A stretch of 17,125 bases of DNA from JBBDWJ01 sp040902925 (GTDB lineage: Bacteria; Acidobacteriota; Terriglobia; Bryobacterales; UBA6623), in assembly GCA_040902925.1 (NCBI GenBank), contig JBBDWJ010000249.1:1-17125 (forward strand), written 5' to 3'. A program made the position numbers and the translations under genes. How positions within the stretch are numbered: position 1 is the first letter of the stretch; the number at the start of each line of letters is the position of its first letter. Of this stretch, positions 7,243 through 14,221 are shown in pieces. The notes under the pieces are model-generated. The model was not told where the DNA came from. It saw nothing but the letters and a program-made list of their open reading frames with translations, and did not search any database.

Positions 7243-8598
7243 CTACCAGCGCGGCAGTGCTCGTTTCCAATTGGCGTCGACGTGCTTTCGCATTTCGGCC
7301 TCGTCGTCGCGATTACGGTAGGGGGTCTTTTCGTAGCGCTCCTTGAGCCGCGCCAGTTGATCGTAGTCGAGGTCGACGCCGAGTCCGGGCTTGCCGGGAA
7401 TGCGTACGCAGCCGTTGACGATCGGAATGCGCCCGCCGGCGACGATTTCGTCCCGGGCCGACTGCCAGGGATAGTGCGTATCGCAGGCGTAGGTCAGATG
7501 GCGGGTCGCGGCCGCGGCGTGGGCCATGGCCATCAGCGAAACGCCGAGGTGACTGTTCGAGTGCATCGACAGCCCCAATCCGAACGTCTGGCAGATTTTG
7601 CCAAGCTGTTGTACCTGCCGCATGCCGCCCCAGTAATGGTGGTCGGATAGGATGACCTGCACGGCGTCGGTCTTCACCGCCTGCGGGATGTGCGCGAACG
7701 ACGTGACGGCCACGTTGCTCGCCAGCGGCGTCTCGACCCCGGCCGCGAGCAGCCGGCGGCGAACTTCGGCCATGCCGTCCAGCCCGGCCGCCGGATCTTC
7801 GAGATAGCCGCCCCCGGAAAGCTCCTCCCTGAGAGCTACGCCGACCTCGACGGAGGTTTCGACCGTCCAGGCGCTGTTGGGGTCGATTCGCAGCGGCACG
7901 TTGGGGCCAAATTCATGGCGCAATTGCCGGATCGTCTCGATTTCAACGGCCGGATCGAGAACGCCGCCTTTGAATTTGACCGACTGAAACCCGTACTGAT
8001 CGATCATGCGCCGAACCTGTGCCACCAGCGATTCGGGGCTCAGCGCTTCGCCATATTCATCCTCGCGCGCATCCCCGCCCTCTCCTCCACCGCCGCCGTG
8101 CTTGTAAAAGGGATAGGCGGAAAAAGCCACTTCGTCACGCACGCGGCCGCCCAGCAGATCGCAAACGGGTTGCCCGACGGTGCGGCCGATGAGGTCGAGA
8201 CAGGCGGTTTCGATGGCCGAATAGGTGCGCGGACCGCTGTCCAACGGATTCTCGCCGGGAACGAGATCGGTTTGAGAGCGCGCCAGACCTCCGCCGCCGC
8301 CTTCGACCATTTCGAGCAGGTCGCCCGTGATTCGATAAACGTCGGCGCCCACAAGTTTGTCGCGGAGCGCGCGCAGCGCCGCGGCAGGTTTTTCCCCGCC
8401 ATAAGTCTCGGCGATGCCAACGACACCGTCTTCGCTTTCCAGCTCCAAGACAGTGCGCAGCGCATAGGGGGCATGCAATCCGTACGAGCTGCGTAGAGGC
8501 GGATCGGCAATCGCGATCGAATGCACACGCAGATTGGCGATTTTCAACGCCGACGAGGACAGGCTTGCGCTGGGTGAGGCCAAAGCGGTACTCATCAT
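7243..8598 (-). CDS. gudD: Glucarate dehydratase-like enolase-superfamily enzyme
   Basis: This 451-residue enolase-superfamily dehydratase has the full glucarate dehydratase pattern. The KxK pair is in SVKFKGGV (Lys208, Lys210), and the metal ligands are in RIDPNSAW (Asp239, Asn241) and LEDP (Glu267). Asn295 is in ASNVAVT, Asp319 in ILSDHHYW, the His-Asp dyad in MHSNSH (His346) and CDTHYPW (Asp373), and a PGLGVDLD tail follows. The reaction is D-glucarate to 5-dehydro-4-deoxyglucarate plus water, in the cytoplasm. Two glycine-rich loops (about 100-105 and 168-175) are unusual additions near the active-site capping domain. It is the first gene of a pair with the dehydratase-decarboxylase downstream. 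The start is a double ATG (8598 or 8595) with no Shine-Dalgarno sequence. A related aldarate substrate such as galactarate or idarate cannot be excluded. Confidence 0.88.
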   Translation of the reverse strand: MMSTALASPSASLSSSALKIANLRVHSIAIADPPLRSSYGLHAPYALRTVLELESEDGVVGIAETYGGEKPAAALRALRDKLVGADVYRITGDLLEMVEGGGGGLARSQTDLVPGENPLDSGPRTYSAIETACLDLIGRTVGQPVCDLLGGRVRDEVAFSAYPFYKHGGGGGEGGDAREDEYGEALSPESLVAQVRRMIDQYGFQSVKFKGGVLDPAVEIETIRQLRHEFGPNVPLRIDPNSAWTVETSVEVGVALREELSGGGYLEDPAAGLDGMAEVRRRLLAAGVETPLASNVAVTSFAHIPQAVKTDAVQVILSDHHYWGGMRQVQQLGKICQTFGLGLSMHSNSHLGVSLMAMAHAAAATRHLTYACDTHYPWQSARDEIVAGGRIPIVNGCVRIPGKPGLGVDLDYDQLARLKERYEKTPYRNRDDEAEMRKHVDANWKRALPRW

Positions 8599-8620
8599 TG
8601 TAGTGGATCAAACATTCGGG

Positions 8621-8634
8621 GGACTGTTCAGTCC
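8621..8634. promoter_or_regulatory. 14-bp palindrome between the divergent gudD and glycosyltransferase genes
   Basis: GGACTGTTCAGTCC has 6-bp arms around a 2-base centre. It sits 23 bases upstream of the gudD start and about 84 bases upstream of the divergent gene at 8718. It may be an operator for the glucarate genes; no regulator gene is nearby to support this. Confidence 0.3.
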
Positions 8635-8696
8635 TGCTCTGTTGTGAGGGAGGGCAGTAGTCCCCTCCTGGGCGACGGGCCTGTCGCAAATCCCGA

Positions 8697-8705
8697 TGTT
8701 AAAAT
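8697..8705 (+). promoter_or_regulatory. Extended -10 promoter of the glycosyltransferase gene
   Basis: TGTTAAAAT (TGn plus TAAAAT) ends 12 bases before the ATG at 8718, so the leader would be only about 6 bases. The preceding context CGATG/GGATG is shared with the box at 680-688. No Shine-Dalgarno sequence lies between box and start. Confidence 0.5.
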
Positions 8706-8717
8706 AACGGCGACCTT

Positions 8718-9695
8718 ATGCCGGACCCTCAGCTATCCGTCGTCATCCCGGTCCACAACGAGGAAAGCAGCCTTTTGCCGCTCTATGACCGCCTCGTCGG
8801 GGTCATCGAGATCTTCGAAAAATCGTTCGAAATCATCGTCGTTGACGACTGTTCCACCGACGGCAGCCGTGAGTTGCTCGCCAACCTGGTGGAGCACGAC
8901 GAGCGTCTGCGTGCAGTGATGCTGCGCCGCAATTTCGGCCAGGCGGCCGCGCTCGCCGCGGGTTTCGAGATGGCCCGGGGCCGCATCGTCATCGCCATGG
9001 ACGGCGACTTGCAGCACGCCCCGGAAGACATCCCCGCGCTGCTCGAGAAAATCGGCGAGGGCTACGACGTCGTCAGCGGCTGGCGCGCCAATCGCGTCGA
9101 TAACGCTCTCACCCGCCGGCTACCCTCGCGCATTGCCAACTGGCTAATCGCCAAGGCCAGCGGTGTCGAACTGCGCGACTTCGGAACCACCTTCAAGGCG
9201 TATCGGCGCGAGGTGCTCAAAGACATCCGCCTGTATGGCGATCTGCACCGCTTCATTCCCGTGCTGGCGAGCATGCAAGGGGCGCGCATCAGCGAGGTGC
9301 CTATCCGCAGCATTCCGCGAGCCGAAGGCCGCTCGCATTACGGGCTCGGGCGCACCCTCCGCGTGCTATTCGACATTCTCACCATCCGCTTTCTGGTCAA
9401 GTATCTGACCCGGCCGATGCATTTTTTTGGCTCGATCGGTCTCGCTTGCGGCACGACCGGCGGGCTGATCCTGGCCGGCTTGGTGGTGCAGAAGCTACGA
9501 GGCATTCACGTCATGGTCGAGCACGGCCCGCTGCTGATTGCGGGCGCGGTGCTGGCGCTCACGGGGCTTCAAATGTTCTGCACGGGGTTGATCGGCGAAG
9601 TTTTGATGCGCACATATTTCGAAAGCCAGCGACGGCCGATCTACGCGGTGCGGGAGGTCTTGGAGCGCAAGCCGGGGGCTGTCTCCGAGCCATAG
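8718..9695 (+). CDS. Family 2 glycosyltransferase, polyprenyl-phosphate sugar synthase type
   Basis: This 325-residue GT2 enzyme is of the DPM1/ArnC/GtrB type, which transfers a sugar from a nucleotide donor to a polyprenyl phosphate at the inner membrane face. It opens with LSVVIPVHNEE (6-16). It continues with VVDDCSTDGS (41-50), RRNFGQAAALAAG (70-82), the metal-binding MDGDLQH (94-100), DFGTTFKAYRREV (154-166) and a HYGLGRT segment (207-213) characteristic of this subgroup. Two membrane helices follow at about 234-256 and 270-294, the usual number for the bacterial group. The promoter at 8697-8705 gives an almost leaderless message. It lies 107 bases upstream of the methyltransferase gene. 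The membrane protein two genes on looks like a GT-C enzyme, which would use the lipid-linked sugar made here. The sugar itself cannot be read from the sequence. Confidence 0.9.
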   Translation: MPDPQLSVVIPVHNEESSLLPLYDRLVGVIEIFEKSFEIIVVDDCSTDGSRELLANLVEHDERLRAVMLRRNFGQAAALAAGFEMARGRIVIAMDGDLQHAPEDIPALLEKIGEGYDVVSGWRANRVDNALTRRLPSRIANWLIAKASGVELRDFGTTFKAYRREVLKDIRLYGDLHRFIPVLASMQGARISEVPIRSIPRAEGRSHYGLGRTLRVLFDILTIRFLVKYLTRPMHFFGSIGLACGTTGGLILAGLVVQKLRGIHVMVEHGPLLIAGAVLALTGLQMFCTGLIGEVLMRTYFESQRRPIYAVREVLERKPGAVSEP

Positions 9696-9802
9696 ACGAC
9701 GCCCGGTGCGTCCTGCCCTGCTTCGCGGCCGCTAGATTTGCACCCTAAGCCACACCGGTAAACACAGGCCGGTCTTCCCACATAAGCTACCCTGAAGAAT
9801 CC

Positions 9803-11194
9803 GTGGCCTCCTCCGAACCCGTTAACGAGCGCATGCGCGAGGATTGGGATCGCCGCGCGCGCGAAGATGCTTCCTACTACGTCGCGTTCGGCCGCCGCCG
9901 GCAGACGCGCGAGGAATTTCTTTCCTCCGCCGGCGATGTACTGCGTTCGCTGCGCGAAGAGTACCGGCGATTTCCGCCGCGTACGAACTTTCGCGAGTTG
10001 GCCGCCCTCGAGATTGGCTGCGGCCCAGGGCGATTGATGGCGGCGCTGAGCGAGGATTTCGGCCGCTTGTTCGGCGTGGATGTTTCGGGCGAGATGGTGG
10101 CGCTGGCTCGCGAAAACCTCAAAGGCATTCCGCATGCGGGGGCGCGCCAAGGTAACGGCGCAGACCTCGCCGGCTTTGCCGACAGTTCGATCGACTTCTG
10201 CTACTCCTACGCGGTCTTTCAGCACATCCCTGACAACGGTGTGGTTCGAAATTACCTGCGCGAGGCCTGCCGGGTGCTGAAGCCAGGTGGTGTTTTCAAG
10301 GGGCAGCTCAACGGCTTGCCGCAGACGCGGCAGCCCGGCGCCGATGCGACGCCTGTGTGCGGCTGGTCGGCGCGCGCCGCGGTTTCTGAAAGCCCGGAGG
10401 AACAGCGCGTTGCCGTGGATACGTGGTGCGGCGTGGGGTTTCGCCCAGAAGAGATTGCGTTGTTCGCCGCCGAACAAGGGATGCAGTTGCTGGCCATGGA
10501 CGGCTTCGACACGCAATATTTATGGGTCACCATGCGTAAGCCTTCCGAGCCGGCCAGCGCGGCGGAGGGCGGGGCCCGGATCGTGCGCGTGACCAACACC
10601 TACACCGCTGACGCGCTGATTCCGCGGGCCGGACGCTTTGCGAGCGCGTCGCTTTGGGTTCTCGATCTCGACGCTGCGGCCGATCTCAACAGCCTTCGGG
10701 TGATGGTCGATGGGGAGTCAACCGCGCCTTGCTTCATCGGCAAGCACGTTTGGAAAGGCCCGGCCCAAGTCAATTTCTATCTCCCTCCGGGTGTGCGTTC
10801 CGGAGTGGTGCCGGTTTGGCTGGAGTCGCGCGACAAAGCGCTCTCCGATGCGGCTCCGATGCGGGTGGTCGGCGCCGGACCGATGGTGCCCAAGCTGGTC
10901 AGTGTTAGCGACGGCGTGAATCTGCTTTCGCGTTTGTGGATCGAGAGCCGCTCCGTCAAGATCCATCTTGAGGAAGTCGGGCTGACGAACGCTGCTGAAG
11001 TGCGCCGGGCGCTGCACGCCGAAATCGGCGGCCATACGATCCAGGACCTCGACGTGTTTTGCGTCGATCCTCTCCCGCAGCGCTACGAAGTGAACCTCTC
11101 GATTCCCGCCGGCGTTGCGGCCGGTAGGCATCAGCTTGCCGTTTCGCTCGCGCGCCGGCGGTTTGCGCCGCTGGAAATCCAGCTCGCCGAATGA
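9803..11194 (+). CDS. Class I SAM methyltransferase fused to C-terminal beta (TIG-like) domains
   Basis: Residues 1-245 of this 463-residue protein form a class I S-adenosylmethionine methyltransferase. The glycine loop is EIGCGPGR (70-77), the acidic residue binding the SAM ribose is in GVDVSGEM (91-98), and AVFQHIPD (137-144) and CRVLKPGG (156-163) close the core. Residues 258-356 look like a TIG/IPT-type beta sandwich ending QVNFYLPPGVRSGVVPVWLES (split across 322-342). Residues 357-463 may be a second beta domain. There is no signal peptide, so the beta domains are apparently cytoplasmic, which is odd for this fold. A GTG start at 9803 is used; ATG at 9833 (Met11) is also possible. The stop overlaps the next ATG (ATGA), implying translational coupling. 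The substrate is probably a glycan or glycolipid precursor, inferred from neighbours only. Confidence 0.82.
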   Translation: MASSEPVNERMREDWDRRAREDASYYVAFGRRRQTREEFLSSAGDVLRSLREEYRRFPPRTNFRELAALEIGCGPGRLMAALSEDFGRLFGVDVSGEMVALARENLKGIPHAGARQGNGADLAGFADSSIDFCYSYAVFQHIPDNGVVRNYLREACRVLKPGGVFKGQLNGLPQTRQPGADATPVCGWSARAAVSESPEEQRVAVDTWCGVGFRPEEIALFAAEQGMQLLAMDGFDTQYLWVTMRKPSEPASAAEGGARIVRVTNTYTADALIPRAGRFASASLWVLDLDAAADLNSLRVMVDGESTAPCFIGKHVWKGPAQVNFYLPPGVRSGVVPVWLESRDKALSDAAPMRVVGAGPMVPKLVSVSDGVNLLSRLWIESRSVKIHLEEVGLTNAAEVRRALHAEIGGHTIQDLDVFCVDPLPQRYEVNLSIPAGVAAGRHQLAVSLARRRFAPLEIQLAE

Positions 11195-12723
11195 TCACAG
11201 GCCCTGACAGCGCGGCGCAGATTTCCATTCAGGCCGCCGAATACGTTCGCCGGTATGGAGCGCTGGTTCCTTTCGACATCTCGCCTCCTTTGCTCCCCTT
11301 ACTGATTGCGGCATTGGCGTTGGCCGGCATTCCGGAGACCACCGGCTACTTCGTCATTGCACTAACCGCGTATCTGGGGGGCTGCGCCGCTGTGTACGCG
11401 CTCGTGCTTCGCTACCAATCACCCCCGGTTGCCGCGTTCGCCGCGCTTCTCTACGCGCTCGCGCCCACACGAATGCCCCCGGCATCGTTCGAGCATGGCT
11501 CGCTGCTGCTTTCCTGGTCCTTTGCGCCGCTTCTGCTTTTCGCAGTCGATAGCGCTCGGCGGAACGCGCGCCCCGGGAACGTCGCGGCAGCGATCGCGGC
11601 CGCTGCAGGGATGTGGGCGGCGAATCCTTCGGGCGTAAGTACCCGCGAGCTTGTAGCGCTGGCGGAGCTGGTGCTTGTCGTTTTCGTTTGCCTTTTGCAA
11701 GGCGCGATCCCGCGACAGGTCGTGCTAGCGGGTTTCGCCGCTGTCGCGGGCTGGACTTTGTTTCTTGAGCCATCACCGGAACCGGTCCGTTCAAGGCTTG
11801 CGAGCCTCGCCCCCCGCGACGCGGTCGGTCGCGAAATTTTTGGCGCGGCCTCACTCGCGGTGGAAATGAATCCGGTCCGGGCGAGTGCTCGCGATGTGGT
11901 AGCCGGGCCCGGGCGCTTAGAGGAATCGATGCTGTGGCTGCGAGCAACGGCGGCCGGATTCCTGCTCAGCGGCGACCACGAGAAGTTTTCGCGGGCGTTG
12001 GACTGTATCGAGGAACAGGCTGGCTGGTGTCTCTACGTTTTGCCGAACCCGAACCCTGCGCCGGTGGTTCTCGTGTCACGGCGCCAATGGAAAAGCCTGC
12101 CGCCAATCCGCGGACTCTACGATGTCGAGAGTTTGAACCAATACGCGGCTTGGGCGGGGCGGCCCGAAGCCGCCGCTTTCGAGGAAGGCGCCGGCGCCGC
12201 GTTTGAAGTCGCGGCCGATCTCGGGCCGCTCGACATGTTTTTGATTCGCCGCAACTGCCAGCCCGGCTGGCGTGCTCTCGTGGTGAACGACAATTCCAGG
12301 GAAGTCCCGATCGAATGCGACCCGCTCGGGTTCATGGTGGTCGACCCCGGGCGCGAAGGGGAAACGCAGGTGCGGCTCGAATTTGAGCCGTCGTGGCGGC
12401 AGCGATTTTTCCCCGAAAGCCCTAACCTGAAGCCGTTGACGGACGGGCAGTTTCCTCGGATTGCCGCGGCCGGTATCGTCGAGGCAGCCGGGTTCCAGCG
12501 GCCACCGTTTCAGCCGGGTGCGTCGCTGTCGATCTTCGGCCACAACTTCGTGCCCGGCGACACACGCGTGCTATTCGGCGAAACCCCTGGCGAGGTTTCG
12601 TGGATTGGTCCGCAACAGATCAACGTTCGTTTGCCGCCAGACGTGGCGCCAGGTGAGTTGAACGTAGTGGTCGAGTCCGCGGGACGTGAGAGCTTCGCGG
12701 AAACGATCGAGATTGGGAAATAG
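11191..12723 (+). CDS. Membrane protein, shortened GT-C/YfhO-like, with Solibacter-type TIG tail
   Basis: This protein has 510 residues. Residues about 32-195 hold roughly six or seven hydrophobic segments, and FAALLYALAPTRMP (83-96) with WSFAPLLLFAVD (109-120) resembles the core of polytopic GT-C/YfhO-type glycosyltransferases. The N-terminus (GPDSAAQIS) aligns in style with the first outer loop of such proteins, so the usual first membrane helix seems absent. Residues about 200-420 are a soluble outer region, with QPGWRALVVNDN (357-368) like the periplasmic end of YfhO-type proteins. Residues 423-510 match the TIG-like 'Solibacter C-terminal' domain (SLSIFGHNF at 445-453, QQINVRLPPDVAPGE at 475-489). 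The start overlaps the methyltransferase stop by 4 bases. The likely role is transfer or display of a glycan on the outer face of the membrane. Activity is uncertain because the first helix and its catalytic loop are incomplete. Confidence 0.75.
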   Translation: MITGPDSAAQISIQAAEYVRRYGALVPFDISPPLLPLLIAALALAGIPETTGYFVIALTAYLGGCAAVYALVLRYQSPPVAAFAALLYALAPTRMPPASFEHGSLLLSWSFAPLLLFAVDSARRNARPGNVAAAIAAAAGMWAANPSGVSTRELVALAELVLVVFVCLLQGAIPRQVVLAGFAAVAGWTLFLEPSPEPVRSRLASLAPRDAVGREIFGAASLAVEMNPVRASARDVVAGPGRLEESMLWLRATAAGFLLSGDHEKFSRALDCIEEQAGWCLYVLPNPNPAPVVLVSRRQWKSLPPIRGLYDVESLNQYAAWAGRPEAAAFEEGAGAAFEVAADLGPLDMFLIRRNCQPGWRALVVNDNSREVPIECDPLGFMVVDPGREGETQVRLEFEPSWRQRFFPESPNLKPLTDGQFPRIAAAGIVEAAGFQRPPFQPGASLSIFGHNFVPGDTRVLFGETPGEVSWIGPQQINVRLPPDVAPGELNVVVESAGRESFAETIEIGK

Positions 12724-12731
12724 CCTCGGCG

Positions 12732-14054
12732 ATGACAAAGCCAGTTACACCGTTGACGCGCGAATCGCGATGGCTCACGGCATTCTTCCTGCTGCCGCTC
12801 GTCTGCATATTTGCTTGCGCCGCGCGAGCCGCCGGCGGAACCCCGGAGGATTTGCGCGGCAGGATCGGCTTCTATCAGTGGCGTGGACCCGCCCAGATCG
12901 GGCAAAGCGAGGACTTGCTGACACTCGCGCGTCAACGGGCCGTCGAAGCGGGCGGGCGAGTTTTTCGCTTCTATCTCGGCGGGCGATTCGACTACGTGTA
13001 CCCGGTCCTCTCCCCGCGGCGGTTCGCGGACGACGGCATGGACGAGCCGATTACACTTGAACGGATCATGAGCCTGCCGCGCTACAAGGCTGTGCTCGCT
13101 GACCCGAAGATCGAGGCGATCGTGCTGACAGCCTACCCCGTGCATGACTATGGCGGCGGCCCCGACGATCTCAATCTGCTGCGGCCTTGGGGGCCGGAGC
13201 TCGAGCGCCTGGAACGCGAGCAGATCACAGCGCTCGGCCACTGGTTGTTTCGCGAGTTCGGCGATTCCGGTAAAACCGTTATCATCACCAACCACGAGGC
13301 CGACGAAAAGATCATGGACATCGCCAACTACACCGGGTCCCCCAAGGCGGCCATCGATACGTTTCGCGGCTGGATGCAAACTCGCTTCGAGGCCGTCGAA
13401 ACGGTTCGCAAAGCCTATCCGAATTCGACACTGCGATTGTTTCATGCGCTCGAAATAGCGCTGGTGAACTTGCGGGTCGTGCCCTATCGCGGCGGCTTTC
13501 GCAAGGCCGTCCCGCAGCCTTCACGGCAAGAGGGCTGGAACGCCTTGTACGATGTCGTGCCGCACGTGCCGTTCGATCTGATCTCCTATTCGGCCTACGA
13601 GTCGGCCAACTCGCCCTACCAGACGCAAGACACCGACCATACGCCGGCGGAAACCGGCGTTCGCCTCGAACGGGACCTCAATCGCATTCGAGAAATCGCG
13701 CGGCCGTCGCTTTCCGCGGAGGGGCGCAAGCGATTCGGTGAGCGCTTCGTGATGATCGGTGAGTTGGGCTTCGCCCGGGACCGCTTCGAACATCTTCCTA
13801 GCGGCCCGATCCTGCCCCGGCTGTACGCGGCCCTTCGCGCAGCCGCCGAATGGGGTTCTCCGTACATCGTTTTGTGGCAGGTTTTCGATCACCCTCTCGA
13901 CGGCGGCGAGGCCTGGGGCTTTGGCATGTACGACCGCGCCGGAAACGCTCCGCCGCTAAAGGCGCCGGAGGGTGGCTGCAACTCGATCCGCAAATGCCTG
14001 GAAGTGCTGTTTTCAAAGGGCTTCGATGGCTGGGCGGCAGAAAGCGAGTACTGA
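12732..14054 (+). CDS. Secreted TIM-barrel, clan GH-A-like glycosidase candidate
   Basis: This 440-residue protein starts with a Sec signal peptide: basic N-terminus, hydrophobic core about 14-29, and ARA at 31-33 just before the likely cleavage site. I do not recognise a named family. The order of motifs fits a (beta/alpha)8 glycosidase of clan GH-A. TVIITNHEAD (182-191) would carry the acid/base Glu189 at the end of strand 4, FDLISYSAYES (281-291) fits strand 6, and FVMIGELGFAR (339-349) would give the nucleophile Glu344 at strand 7. YIVLWQVFDHP (378-388) provides the strand-8 Trp382. This is inference from spacing, not a database match. It lies 8 bases after the membrane protein stop, so it is part of the same transcript, and it probably trims or remodels the glycan made by the cluster. 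It could instead be a non-catalytic barrel. Confidence 0.75.
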   Translation: MTKPVTPLTRESRWLTAFFLLPLVCIFACAARAAGGTPEDLRGRIGFYQWRGPAQIGQSEDLLTLARQRAVEAGGRVFRFYLGGRFDYVYPVLSPRRFADDGMDEPITLERIMSLPRYKAVLADPKIEAIVLTAYPVHDYGGGPDDLNLLRPWGPELERLEREQITALGHWLFREFGDSGKTVIITNHEADEKIMDIANYTGSPKAAIDTFRGWMQTRFEAVETVRKAYPNSTLRLFHALEIALVNLRVVPYRGGFRKAVPQPSRQEGWNALYDVVPHVPFDLISYSAYESANSPYQTQDTDHTPAETGVRLERDLNRIREIARPSLSAEGRKRFGERFVMIGELGFARDRFEHLPSGPILPRLYAALRAAAEWGSPYIVLWQVFDHPLDGGEAWGFGMYDRAGNAPPLKAPEGGCNSIRKCLEVLFSKGFDGWAAESEY

Positions 14055-14162
14055 CGCTCCGAAACCGATGCAATCCGTTCCAGTACCTACTCCCACCGGT
14101 AGAGAAGCAATGTGAGGTCGAGGACTGTCTATCGCAGGGCCGTTATTCGTAATGGGCAAAGA

Positions 14163-14179
14163 TTCGTGCGCTCCACGAA
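14163..14179. promoter_or_regulatory. Inverted repeat next to the isomerase -35 box
   Basis: TTCGTG (14163-14168) and CACGAA (14174-14179) form a perfect 6-bp inverted repeat with a 5-base centre. It sits 6 bases upstream of the TTGCAC -35 box, a usual place for a regulator site. No regulator is known for it. Confidence 0.3.
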
Positions 14180-14185
14180 CTTGGC

Positions 14186-14214
14186 TTGCACTTCTGTCTC
14201 GACTGGGTTACAAC
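14186..14214 (+). promoter_or_regulatory. Sigma-70-type promoter of the isomerase gene
   Basis: TTGCAC (14186-14191) and TACAAC (14209-14214) are separated by exactly 17 bases. The -10 box ends 7 bases before the ATG at 14222, the same spacing as at the gene starting at 696, predicting a leaderless mRNA. The TTG at 14186 that opens the longest reading frame is the -35 box itself, so it should not be used as the start codon. Confidence 0.55.
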
Positions 14215-14221
14215 CGTCTGG

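Noticed and set aside
6487..7650. 387-codon plus-strand reading frame
   Set aside because: It spans both dehydratase genes and their spacer in antisense; the catalytic motifs are all on the minus strand.
8597..8602. TACAAT on the minus strand as the gudD promoter
   Set aside because: It overlaps the first ATG of gudD, so transcription would start inside the coding region; no -35 box is at the right distance.
9641..10516. 291-codon minus-strand reading frame
   Set aside because: It is antisense to the methyltransferase, whose SAM motifs are intact on the plus strand.
12510..13445. 311-codon minus-strand reading frame
   Set aside because: It is a shadow across the end of the membrane protein and the start of the secreted barrel protein; no domain motif.
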